A stretch of 64,000 bases of DNA. It comes from JBJXGV01 sp046160485 (GTDB taxonomy: Bacteria > Orphanbacterota > Orphanbacteria > JBJXGV01). Both the position numbers and the translations under genes were made by a program. Below, piece by piece: positions 40,728-48,584 of this stretch. The first letter of the stretch is position 1, and every line of letters starts with the position of its first letter. The stretch is from assembly GCA_046160485.1 (NCBI GenBank), contig JBJXGV010000010.1:1-64000 (forward strand), given 5' to 3'. The notes below the pieces were generated by a model, which was not told the origin of the DNA, searched no databases, and saw only the letters and a list, made by a program, of their open reading frames with translations.

Positions 40728-43471
40728 GCCGGCAGCTTGACCTCGACGGAGAGGATGCGATAGCGGCGCTCGTGGCCGTCGACGATCACGCTCGCTTCGT
40801 CTCCGGCACGCCGTCCCGCGAAGGCCTTCCCGAGCGGCGCGAGGTACGACAGCACGTTCTCGCCGTGAATGTCGTCGCCTTCGCCGAGAATCCAGTAGGT
40901 CGAGCGCTCGTTGTTGTCGACGCTCTCGATCTCGACTTGCGTGCCGGGCCCGACGACACCCGCCGCAACCATCGACGGTTCGAGCACGAGCGCGCGGCTC
41001 CACTTCTCCTCGAGTTCCGTCAGGCGCGCGGCGTAGCGGCGCTGCTTGTCCTTCGCCGCCTCATACTCTGCGTTCTCGCGAAGGTCGCCGTGCGCGCGCG
41101 CGATTTCGATCGCACGCGGTATCGACGTCTTCAGTTCCATCCCGACCTCGTGCACCTCGTCGCCGAGTTTGGTGTAGGCGGCTTGCGACATGAGAAGGCG
41201 GCCGACGAAACTCGTGAGCGGCTGCGGGCCCGAGGGCGCAAGCGGCGGCGCGCCGCTCTCCGCGCGCTTGGCGGCCGCTGCCCGGCCGGCGCTCGCGCGC
41301 CGCGCTTCGCGCACGTCGTTCGCGAACGCCTCGCGCCCGACGCCGTCGAGCATCTCGAGAATCGGCAGCAGCAGGCGCTCCGACACGCGCCAGTTGATCA
41401 GCTCGAGCCGCAACGTCTCGAGCGTTTCGGGAATCGGCTCCGAATCGCGAAGGCCTTCGCGCAAACTCTTGTTCTCGGCAAGCTCCTTGAGCGCGACCTT
41501 CTCGTGCGTCTCGCGCTGCGGCGCGGCGATGATGCGCAAGAGTGCAAGCAGCGCATCCCACGCCGGCCAGCCGCGCACGAGTTCCGGCTGCGACACGAGA
41601 TGAAAAATCGCCGGCGTGCGCGCGGGGCTCTTCACCATCAGTTTGAGGATGAAGTTGAGGTAGTCCTCGGCGTAATGCGCGGCGAGCAACCCGAGCGCCT
41701 CCTCGCGAATCGGCTTCGTGCGCGACGCGAGCGCGGCAAGATACACCGGCGTCGGGTCCACCATTCCGGTGGCGAGCGCGAGGCACCGAGACTGCGCGTC
41801 CTTCCCCACCGACGGCGGGAACTCGTCGCTTGCGTCGAAGTAGATCTCGCACGCGTTGCGCGCCTCTTCGTCGCTGATCGCGTTCATTCGCAGAAGGAGC
41901 AGCGCGCACGCAAGCCGCGGCCCGCTCTCGAGCGGCTCCTTCGCGTAGAGTTTCGCCATCGACGCGGCGTGCGCCTCGCACAACGCGTCGGCGAGCTGGG
42001 GGCTCTCGTCGAGAAACTTCTCGAGCGTGTCGACGCGCCGCCAGAGCGCTTCCTTCACGTCGAAACGCGGCACGGAAACCGCCGGGCGCTTCGAAGGATC
42101 GACGATGCGATAGATTTTGCGAACCGTCTGCGAGAGGTCGAAGCGCGGATCGTCTTTCATCCCTTTTTGCGCGCGCTTCCAAAAGTCGGTCCACGCCGCG
42201 AGCGGAACCGTGGCGGGAATCAGCGCGCGCTTCAGATCGTTGAGCGATCCCTCGCCGCGCAATCCGACGAGCGCTGAGTGAACGATGTTCGCGGGTGCTT
42301 CGGCAAGATCGCGCGTGACGCCCTCCTTGTCGTAGACGAGCCGAACGCGCATGTCGTCGGCGCTGAGCTTCAGGAGCGAACGGCCCGCGATCTCGAGCGA
42401 CAATTCTTGCGTCCCTTTCGGAAAATCGATGCGCAGCATTTCGCAGTTGTTGGACGCGACGCGGCCGATGCCGCTGAAGCGATGATCGACGTGAAGGCCC
42501 GGCGGCCAGCCGAGCAGAAGATCCGTACGCGTGATCGCGTCGGGGAGCGGCCGCGTCGGCGACTGCAATCCGGGCGCGTCGATCAGGTCGTCGGGGATTC
42601 CGCGCTCGCGCGCGATGCTCCTAAACGAACGAAACGCCGCGGGACGCAGCGCATCCTGATCCGCGTGGCGGCCGACGTACTCCTTGAGGAACGTCCACGT
42701 CGCATTGTGAAGCCGCTTCGCCTCGAGAAACGCCGCCGCCAACTCCCAGTACGGCGCGGCCACGCGGCCGCCGGCGTGACGCGTCAAAAGACAGAGCGTC
42801 TCGAAGAGCGACTGCGCGACAGTCGCGTCTTCCGTCTCGAGGAGCCGCAGGAACGCTTCCTCGATTCGCGGGAACTCGCCCTTCTCCACGAAGCCGGCGA
42901 ATGATTTCGCGATGTAGCGCTCGCTCTCGGCGCGCGCGCCCTGGCGGTCGAGCGCGAAGCCCGCGGCCCAGAGAAGGCGATGATCGTCGGGCGCGATGCG
43001 CGCGGCTTCGACGAGAAGTGCCGGCGGAACTCCGTCGGCGCCGCCCTTCTCCCACGCACGCGCCAGACAACGCGCGAAATCCGGGCTCGACGTGAGCGAA
43101 AGCGCTCGCGACGCCGCCGCGACGAATCCATCCCACGCCCCCGCGCGCTCGAGCGCCGCGGTGACCTGCGTGAAGGCCTCGCGCGCGCCGGTCTCGTTGC
43201 CGGCCACCGCTTCGAGCACGCCCGCGGCGTAGAGTCCCGCGGTATTCGGATTGCGAGCGCCCGTCGTGGCGCTGGCACGCAGGCGAGCGAGAAGATGGGC
43301 CGCCGCCTCGGCATCGATCGTGTCGCCGCCGAGCGCGGCGTCGATGCTGACGGCCGTCTCACGCGTCATCGGCCGGCTGACGTGGTTCTGTACGATTTCG
43401 CCGAGCGAGCCAGCAATCTGTTCGGGAGTCTGATTCATCTGCGCTGCGTTCTCTCCATCCAAGCGGTTCAC
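40724..43471 (-). CDS. Giant GreA/GreB-domain transcription elongation protein
   Basis: A 915-residue protein, about six times the length of GreA. The C-terminal ~160 residues are a full GreA: a coiled-coil N-domain (EIARAHGDLRENAEYEAAKD) with the acidic Asp/Glu tip near GDLRENAEY, and the FKBP-like C-domain (SYLAPLGKAFAGRRAGDEAS). The large N-terminus is helical and repeat-like, with a small Tudor/CarD-like domain at about 320-385 (GLHVDHRFSGIGRVASNNCE). GreA rescues backtracked RNA polymerase by stimulating cleavage of the transcript. Similar long N-terminal extensions are known for GreA proteins of Chlamydia and some other phyla. Start is GTG at 43471 or ATG at 43438. Confidence 0.85.
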   Translation of the reverse strand: MNRLDGENAAQMNQTPEQIAGSLGEIVQNHVSRPMTRETAVSIDAALGGDTIDAEAAAHLLARLRASATTGARNPNTAGLYAAGVLEAVAGNETGAREAFTQVTAALERAGAWDGFVAAASRALSLTSSPDFARCLARAWEKGGADGVPPALLVEAARIAPDDHRLLWAAGFALDRQGARAESERYIAKSFAGFVEKGEFPRIEEAFLRLLETEDATVAQSLFETLCLLTRHAGGRVAAPYWELAAAFLEAKRLHNATWTFLKEYVGRHADQDALRPAAFRSFRSIARERGIPDDLIDAPGLQSPTRPLPDAITRTDLLLGWPPGLHVDHRFSGIGRVASNNCEMLRIDFPKGTQELSLEIAGRSLLKLSADDMRVRLVYDKEGVTRDLAEAPANIVHSALVGLRGEGSLNDLKRALIPATVPLAAWTDFWKRAQKGMKDDPRFDLSQTVRKIYRIVDPSKRPAVSVPRFDVKEALWRRVDTLEKFLDESPQLADALCEAHAASMAKLYAKEPLESGPRLACALLLLRMNAISDEEARNACEIYFDASDEFPPSVGKDAQSRCLALATGMVDPTPVYLAALASRTKPIREEALGLLAAHYAEDYLNFILKLMVKSPARTPAIFHLVSQPELVRGWPAWDALLALLRIIAAPQRETHEKVALKELAENKSLREGLRDSEPIPETLETLRLELINWRVSERLLLPILEMLDGVGREAFANDVREARRASAGRAAAAKRAESGAPPLAPSGPQPLTSFVGRLLMSQAAYTKLGDEVHEVGMELKTSIPRAIEIARAHGDLRENAEYEAAKDKQRRYAARLTELEEKWSRALVLEPSMVAAGVVGPGTQVEIESVDNNERSTYWILGEGDDIHGENVLSYLAPLGKAFAGRRAGDEASVIVDGHERRYRILSVEVKLPA

Positions 43472-43521
43472 TCTGTCGGTCGCGACGCGCGCGCGCCAGC
43501 GCGACGATGCGTCGCGGGCAT
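43468..43521 (-). other. Possible 17-residue upstream open reading frame before the GreA-fusion gene
   Basis: ATG at 43521 opens an Arg-rich 17-codon frame ending in TGA at 43468-43470, overlapping the GTG start at 43471 (GTGA). A TAGAAT box lies 13 bases upstream (43535-43540 on the minus strand). No ribosome site precedes the GTG, so coupled translation is possible. Short frames arise often by chance in GC-rich DNA. Confidence 0.25.
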
Positions 43522-43589
43522 GACACGGGTCCCCATTCTAAGCGCAACCGGCTCCCGCGCGGTAGTCGTTCGTGGCGGACCCGCGCGCG

Positions 43590-43598
43590 TGATATTCT
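43590..43598 (+). promoter_or_regulatory. Extended -10 promoter box for the HerA-like ATPase
   Basis: TGATATTCT ends 6 bases before the ATG at 43605, predicting a leaderless transcript. It faces away from the GreA-fusion promoter region. Confidence 0.5.
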
Positions 43599-43604
43599 GC
43601 CCGC

Positions 43605-46085
43605 ATGGACTACGAGAAACTCGGCGCGTTCTACTTGGGACGATTGCGCGATCCCGGCGCGGCTGCGGCGCGGCCCGATCTTCTTCTCTACGACTCGAAG
43701 GATCTCACGACGCACGCTGTCTGCGTCGGCATGACGGGAAGCGGCAAAACGGGCCTCTGCATCGGGCTGCTCGAAGAGGCGGCGATCGATGGCATCCCCG
43801 CGATCATCATCGATCCGAAGGGCGATCTCGGGAATCTTCTCCTGACGTTCCCGCAACTCGCGGCGAGCGATTTTCAGCCGTGGATCGACGAGGGCGAGGC
43901 CGCGCGCAAGGGTGAGACGGTCGACGCGGCGGCGGCGCGCGTGGCGGCGATGTGGCGCGACGGACTCGCGGAGTGGGGGCAGGACGCCGCGCGCATCGCG
44001 CGGTATCGCGACGCGGTCGATACGGTTGTTTATACGCCGGGCTCGAACGCGGGGATCCCTCTCTCGGTGCTGCGCTCGTTCGCCGCGCCGGGGCGCGCGC
44101 TCCTCGACGACGCGGACGCACTGCACGAACGCGTCGGCTCCGCGGTCTCCGGGCTCCTCACGCTCATCGGCCGCGACGCCGATCCGATCGCAAGCCGCGA
44201 TCACATCCTGATCGCGAACATTCTCGCCGCTGCATGGCGCGAGGGGCGCGACCTCGACATCGCCGGCATCATCCGCGCCGTGCAGTCGCCGCCGATGACG
44301 ACGATCGGCGTGCTCGACATCGAGTCGTTCTACCCGGCGAAGGAGCGCATGGCGCTCGCGATGGCGCTCAACAACCTGCTCGCGTCGCCCGGGTTCGCCG
44401 CGTGGATGGAGGGCGAACCGCTCGATGTCGCGCGGCTCTTGTGGACGCCCGAAGGACGGCCGCGCCTGGCGATCATCTCGATCGCGCACCTCGGCGACGC
44501 GGAGCGCATGTTCATCGTCACGCTTTTGCTCAATGAGATGATCGCGTGGATGCGCGCGCAGGCGGGGACGTCGAGTCTGCGAGCGCTTCTCTATATGGAC
44601 GAAGTCTTCGGCTACTTCCCGCCGACCGCGAATCCGCCGTCGAAGATTCCGATGCTCACGCTGCTCAAGCAGGCGCGCGCGTACGGACTCGGCGTCGTGC
44701 TCGCGACGCAAAATCCGGTCGACCTCGACTACAAGGGGCTCTCGAACGCGGGGACGTGGTTCATCGGGCGCTTGCAGACAGAGCGCGACAAGGCGCGCGT
44801 GCTCGAAGGACTCGAAGGCGCGAGCACGGCCGCGGGCGCCGCGTTCGACAAGGCCGCGTACGACGCGATGATCTCCGGGCTCGGGAGCCGCGTGTTTCTC
44901 ATGAACAACGTGCACGACGACGCGCCGGTGCTCTTTCAGACGCGATGGACGCTCTCCTATTTGCGCGGGCCACTGACGAAGGCGCAGATCGCGGGGCTCA
45001 TGGCGGCGCGCAAAGCGACGGCGGCGGCGAATGCGCAAGGCGCGACAGGGATGTCGGCCGCAAGCCCGACGACGACTTCACCCTCCTCGACATCATTACC
45101 CGCGACGCCGTCATCCGCGTCGACGCCGCCATCCGTATCGTCGTCGAAGAGCGCCTCGCCCGCGCCGCTATCGCCGGGCGCGCGACCCGTCCTCCCCGCG
45201 GATGTCGCGGAGGCTTTTCATCGCGCTGCAGCGGGAGCCGCGCCGCTTGCGCCATCGCTTTTCGGAGTGGCGCGCGTCCACTTCATTTCGGCGAAGGCCG
45301 ATGTCGACATGTGGGAAAACGTCGCCGTCGCCGCGCCGATCGCGTCGTCAGCGCTCGGCGATCCGTGGGAGAGCGCCGCGCCGATCGACGGCGGCGAGGC
45401 GGCGCTCGGTGCGGAGCCGCCGGCCAGCGCGCGCTTCGCGGAGATCCCGGCGGGCGTGCTCGCGGCGAAAGCGCTCGCGCGCTGGCCCAAACTCCTCGCT
45501 GATCATCTCTACCGCACACGCACGCTCACGATGTGGAGCGCACCGGAGTTGAAATCCGTGTCGCGCGCCGGCGAAAGCGAGGGCGAGTTCCGCGCGCGCC
45601 TTGCACACCGCGCGCACGAAGACCGCGACGCGCTGAAGGAGAAGATTCGCGCGAAGGCCGCCCCGCAGCTTGCGCGCATCGAGGAGCGGCTGCGCACCGC
45701 CGTGCAGCGCGCGGAGCGCGAGAAGGCGCAGTACGAGCAGCAGAAAATGCAGAGCGCGATCTCGATCGGCGCGACGGTTGTCGGCGCGCTTTTCGGGCGC
45801 AAGATCGCGAGCACGGGAAACGTCGGGCGCGCGACGACGGCGGCGCGCGGCATGGGCCGCGCCGCGCGCGAGCGCGAGGACGCAGCGCGCGCCGAGGAGT
45901 CCGTCGACGATCTGCGCGCGCGCCTCGCCGAAATCGAAGCGCAAATCGAAGCCGACCTCGCCACCGCAGCCGGCCCCGTCGATCCCGCATCGATCGCGCT
46001 CGAGCCGCTCGAAATCCGCCCGCGCAAGTCCGACATCTCCGTCACGCGCGTCGGGATCCTTTGGGGCGCGGGTTCGCGAGCGTAA
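43605..46085 (+). CDS. HerA/DUF87-like ATP-binding protein
   Basis: An 826-residue ATPase of the HerA/FtsK/VirB4-like group. Walker A is GMTGSGKTGLCIGLLEEA (~43-50), followed by AIIIDPKGDLGNLLL; Walker B is ALLYMDEVFGYFPPTAN (~330), and GLGVVLATQNPVDLDYKGLS is the sensor-like segment. A Ser/Thr/Pro-rich linker (~485-530) separates this from a C-terminal part with a long charged coiled coil (~690-810). Homologues of this size are widespread but uncharacterised; HerA proteins usually act as hexameric DNA pumps. No NurA-type nuclease is beside it. It is followed one base later by a small gene. Confidence 0.82.
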   Translation: MDYEKLGAFYLGRLRDPGAAAARPDLLLYDSKDLTTHAVCVGMTGSGKTGLCIGLLEEAAIDGIPAIIIDPKGDLGNLLLTFPQLAASDFQPWIDEGEAARKGETVDAAAARVAAMWRDGLAEWGQDAARIARYRDAVDTVVYTPGSNAGIPLSVLRSFAAPGRALLDDADALHERVGSAVSGLLTLIGRDADPIASRDHILIANILAAAWREGRDLDIAGIIRAVQSPPMTTIGVLDIESFYPAKERMALAMALNNLLASPGFAAWMEGEPLDVARLLWTPEGRPRLAIISIAHLGDAERMFIVTLLLNEMIAWMRAQAGTSSLRALLYMDEVFGYFPPTANPPSKIPMLTLLKQARAYGLGVVLATQNPVDLDYKGLSNAGTWFIGRLQTERDKARVLEGLEGASTAAGAAFDKAAYDAMISGLGSRVFLMNNVHDDAPVLFQTRWTLSYLRGPLTKAQIAGLMAARKATAAANAQGATGMSAASPTTTSPSSTSLPATPSSASTPPSVSSSKSASPAPLSPGARPVLPADVAEAFHRAAAGAAPLAPSLFGVARVHFISAKADVDMWENVAVAAPIASSALGDPWESAAPIDGGEAALGAEPPASARFAEIPAGVLAAKALARWPKLLADHLYRTRTLTMWSAPELKSVSRAGESEGEFRARLAHRAHEDRDALKEKIRAKAAPQLARIEERLRTAVQRAEREKAQYEQQKMQSAISIGATVVGALFGRKIASTGNVGRATTAARGMGRAAREREDAARAEESVDDLRARLAEIEAQIEADLATAAGPVDPASIALEPLEIRPRKSDISVTRVGILWGAGSRA

Positions 46086-46086
46086 C

Positions 46087-46380
46087 GTGTCGGACGCGAC
46101 GCGCACACCACCTCCCAGCTACCGAACGCAATCGCGCGACACGAGCTACGAGGCCGAGCAGTTCTACTTCGCCCAGATACGCGCGCTCCCAATCTGGGAG
46201 CGCGCGGCTCGAGCGATGGCGCTACAAGAAGCCGTTGAGAGGCTCAGCGAGGTCGGCATCCGCCAGCGCTTTCCCGATGCCACGCCCGAGGAAATGCGCT
46301 TGCGGATCGGTGCGTTACGCGTCGATCGCGAAACGATGATCCGCCTCTACGATTGGGATCCTCTGGAGAAAGGCTATTGA
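46087..46380 (+). CDS. Small hypothetical protein paired with a nucleotidyltransferase
   Basis: A 97-residue protein starting at GTG 46087, one base after the ATPase stop. The C-terminal half is helical and conserved-looking: RAMALQEAVERLSEVGIRQR followed by FPDATPEEMRLRIGAL and MIRLYDWDPLEKGY. This pattern is often seen immediately before nucleotidyltransferase genes, as here. It may be the partner of the next gene in a toxin-antitoxin-like or regulatory pair, but it has no HEPN motif (Rx4-6H), so that role is unproven. Confidence 0.72.
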   Translation: MSDATRTPPPSYRTQSRDTSYEAEQFYFAQIRALPIWERAARAMALQEAVERLSEVGIRQRFPDATPEEMRLRIGALRVDRETMIRLYDWDPLEKGY

Positions 46381-46964
46381 AGTACACGAATCCGCTGGAG
46401 ATTGCGCTCATGGTGGCAGAAGTGTTCGAGACGCTGGATGTTTCGTACGTCATCGGAGGTTCGCTCGCGAGCACGATCCATGGAGAAGCGCGCAGCACTC
46501 AAGACGTCGATCTCGTGGCCAACATGAAATCTGAGCATGTGGCTGCCTTTGTCGCGGGTCTCGAACATCGATTCGATATCGACACCGAACAGGTTCATCG
46601 AGCGATTCGTGAACATGGGAGCTTCAACATTTTCTACCGAAAGTTGATCTTCAAAGTCGACGTCTACGTGCCCGCGTCGAACGCGCTCGACAAAGCGCAG
46701 ATGGAGCGTCGGCGCCGACAACGCATTCTTGAGGATCCCGAACGATGGGCCTACATACCGAGTGCCGAGGACTCGGTGCTGCAAAAGCTCCGCTGGTACC
46801 GCATTGGTGGTGAAGTCTCCGACCGCCAATGGCGTGACGTGCTCGGCGTGATGAAGGTTCAGGCCAGCACGATCGACCTCGAATACCTCCGCCGTATGGC
46901 AGGCGCCAATGGACTTTCCGACTTGCTCCTTCGCGCGTTGGCAGAGTCGGGCATCGGAGCCTAG
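46377..46964 (+). CDS. Nucleotidyltransferase-fold protein
   Basis: About 195 residues. The nucleotidyltransferase core has GGSLASTIHGEARSTQDVDL: the GGS motif and, 13 residues on, DVDL with the two metal Asps; a further acidic residue is in FKVDVYVP. The start is taken as TTG at 46377, overlapping the preceding stop (TTGA), with GGAGAAAGG upstream. The same frame runs back to 46353, but that would overlap the small gene by 28 bases. It is a stand-alone enzyme of the AbiEii/MNT type, which can modify RNA, tRNA or protein partners. The overlap implies coupled translation with the 97-residue protein. Confidence 0.8.
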   Translation: MKYTNPLEIALMVAEVFETLDVSYVIGGSLASTIHGEARSTQDVDLVANMKSEHVAAFVAGLEHRFDIDTEQVHRAIREHGSFNIFYRKLIFKVDVYVPASNALDKAQMERRRRQRILEDPERWAYIPSAEDSVLQKLRWYRIGGEVSDRQWRDVLGVMKVQASTIDLEYLRRMAGANGLSDLLLRALAESGIGA

Positions 46965-47007
46965 ATCTCCAAGCGCAGCACGTCTGGTCGCGCGCAGCGG
47001 CAGCGCT

Positions 47008-47013
47008 TATACT
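47008..47013 (+). promoter_or_regulatory. -10 box upstream of ispG
   Basis: TATACT at this position would give a leader of about 45 bases before the ispG ATG at 47066; unlike several neighbours, ispG thus has a normal leader. Confidence 0.45.
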
Positions 47014-47065
47014 GGCCGCGAGTTTCGCGAACAACCCGCGACCGAGAGGAAGAACACCCCACGCC

Positions 47066-48208
47066 ATGAAGAGAAATCCGACACGCGCGGTGCGCGCGGG
47101 CACGGTGACGATCGGCGGCGGCGCGCCGATCGTGGTGCAGAGCATGTGCGCGACGAAGACGACCGACATCGCCGCGTCGGTCGCGCAGACACTTGCGCTC
47201 GCGGAGGCGGGCGCGGGGCTCGTGCGCCTCGCGGTCGATTCGCAGTCCGACGCGCGCGGCCTCGCCGAAGTTCGCCGCGAGACGCGCGGCCGCGCGAACC
47301 TCGTCGTCGACCTCCAGGAGAACTACCGCCTCGCGGCCGACGTCGCGCCGCACGTCGACAAGATTCGCTACAACCCGGGGCATCTCTATCACCACGAGAA
47401 AGAGAAGCCGGTACGCGAAAAGGTGCGGTTCATCGTCGAGACGGCGCGCGCGCACGGTTGCGCTTTGCGCATCGGCGTCAACTGCGGCTCCGTCGACCCG
47501 CCGCTCGCCGCGCGCTTCCCCGACGACGACGTCTCCGCAATGGTCGAGTCGGCGCTCGAGCACTGCACGCTTCTCGACGAACTCGGCTTCGCGAACTACG
47601 TCGTCTCGCTTAAGGATTCCGATCCGAACAAAGTGATCGAGGCGAACGCCGCGTTCGCGGCGCGGCGCGCAGACGTGCCGCTTCATCTCGGCGTGACGGA
47701 GGCTGGGCTTCCGCCCGACGGCGTCATCAAGACGCGCATCGCGTTCGAGCAACTCCTTGCGCGCGGCATCGGCGACACGATTCGCGTTTCGCTCACGCTG
47801 CCGAACGATCGCAAGCCGGAGGAGGTCGTCGCGGGCCTCAAGATTCTCGAGGACGTCGCCAATGGACGCTTCCGCTCCGTGCCGCGCTTCGAGAACAATC
47901 GCCTCAACATCATTTCGTGTCCGTCGTGTTCGCGCGTCGAGAACGAAAAGTTCGTCGAGCTTGCGGAGGCGGTGCGCGAGATGACGCGCTACGCCGAGCG
48001 GCACAAGATCACGATCGCGGTGATGGGATGCCGCGTGAATGGGCCCGGCGAAACGGACGACGCCGATCTCGGACTCTGGTGCGGGCCGAACCACGTCAAT
48101 CTCAAGCGCGGCGAGGCGACTGTCGGCGCGTTCGGATACGACGAAGTGCTCGGCCGGCTGCGCGCCGAACTCGATCAGATGATCGCCGCGCGCGCGACCG
48201 CTTCGTAG
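47066..48208 (+). CDS. ispG: 4-hydroxy-3-methylbut-2-en-1-yl diphosphate synthase (IspG/GcpE)
   Basis: The 380-residue penultimate enzyme of the MEP isoprenoid pathway. It converts MEcPP to HMBPP in the cytosol using a [4Fe-4S] cluster and reduced flavodoxin or ferredoxin. The start MKRNPTRAVRAGTVTIGGGA and VVQSMCATKTTDIAASVAQT are typical. DKIRYNPGHLY follows, and the cluster cysteines are in CPSCSRVE (~285, 288) and VMGCRVNGPGE (~322), with the metal Glu in the last motif. Length matches bacterial IspG. It is a single gene ended by the hairpin at 48219-48250. Confidence 0.96.
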   Translation: MKRNPTRAVRAGTVTIGGGAPIVVQSMCATKTTDIAASVAQTLALAEAGAGLVRLAVDSQSDARGLAEVRRETRGRANLVVDLQENYRLAADVAPHVDKIRYNPGHLYHHEKEKPVREKVRFIVETARAHGCALRIGVNCGSVDPPLAARFPDDDVSAMVESALEHCTLLDELGFANYVVSLKDSDPNKVIEANAAFAARRADVPLHLGVTEAGLPPDGVIKTRIAFEQLLARGIGDTIRVSLTLPNDRKPEEVVAGLKILEDVANGRFRSVPRFENNRLNIISCPSCSRVENEKFVELAEAVREMTRYAERHKITIAVMGCRVNGPGETDDADLGLWCGPNHVNLKRGEATVGAFGYDEVLGRLRAELDQMIAARATAS

Positions 48209-48218
48209 ACAAACGAAA

Positions 48219-48250
48219 GCGGGCTCGTTCGAGGAGTCGCCCGAGCCCGC
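48219..48250. terminator. Hairpin between ispG and the convergent zinc-ribbon gene
   Basis: Perfect nine-base arms, GCGGGCTCG (48219-48227) and CGAGCCCGC (48242-48250), around a 14-base loop. Both genes converge on it, so it can serve both strands. Confidence 0.6.
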
Positions 48251-48278
48251 CCACGGATTTGTCGAATTGACGCGCTAG

Positions 48279-48446
48279 TTATTCGTCGTCGTCGTCGATG
48301 AGTTCGTCTTCTTCATCTTCGAATTCGTCTTCCTCCTCGAATTCTTCCTCGTCGAGATCCGCGCACTCGTTCGTGCAGTACGTCTTGTCGTTCCGCGCGA
48401 CTGGCCTGCCGTCGATGTCGTCCCCGCAGTAGGCACATTCGGCCAT
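48279..48446 (-). CDS. 55-residue zinc-ribbon protein with acidic tail
   Basis: A very small gene. Start ATG at 48446 has GGGGGTGAG five bases upstream. The N-terminal 30 residues hold four cysteines, CAYC and YCTNEC (CxxC and CxxxC), as in treble-clef or TRASH/MYM-like zinc fingers. The remaining 25 residues are nearly all Asp and Glu. The acidic tail suggests a nucleic-acid-mimic or a metal/protein-binding role; no closer function can be given. It is convergent with ispG and ends at TAA 48279-48281. The divergent upstream spacer carries the promoter of the gene at 48585. Confidence 0.75.
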   Translation of the reverse strand: MAECAYCGDDIDGRPVARNDKTYCTNECADLDEEEFEEEDEFEDEEDELIDDDDE

Positions 48447-48569
48447 GGAAACTCACCCCCTTCTGGCACACAGCCGGGTTCCTCGGAGCGGGCGCGAAGG
48501 GTCGTCGCGACCGCGTTTTCCCAGGGCGGCGGGAACATATCACCGCGCGGCGAGCGCCTTCAAGGGGGA

Positions 48570-48575
48570 TATAAT
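48570..48575 (+). promoter_or_regulatory. Consensus -10 box for the gene at 48585
   Basis: A perfect TATAAT ends 9 bases before the ATG at 48585, predicting a leaderless or nearly leaderless mRNA. Confidence 0.55.
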
Positions 48576-48584
48576 CGGCGCGCA

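Noticed and set aside
40301..42277. A 658-codon plus-strand frame across the EamA gene and the GreA-fusion gene
   Set aside because: It spans two convergent well-supported genes and has no recognisable domain.
43359..45038. A 559-codon minus-strand frame opposite the HerA-like ATPase
   Set aside because: Opposite Walker motifs; no ribosome site and no domain.
48275..48538. An 87-codon Thr/Arg-rich minus-strand frame over the zinc-ribbon gene
   Set aside because: It is a frame shift of the acidic tail codons; the true frame has a ribosome site and four cysteines.
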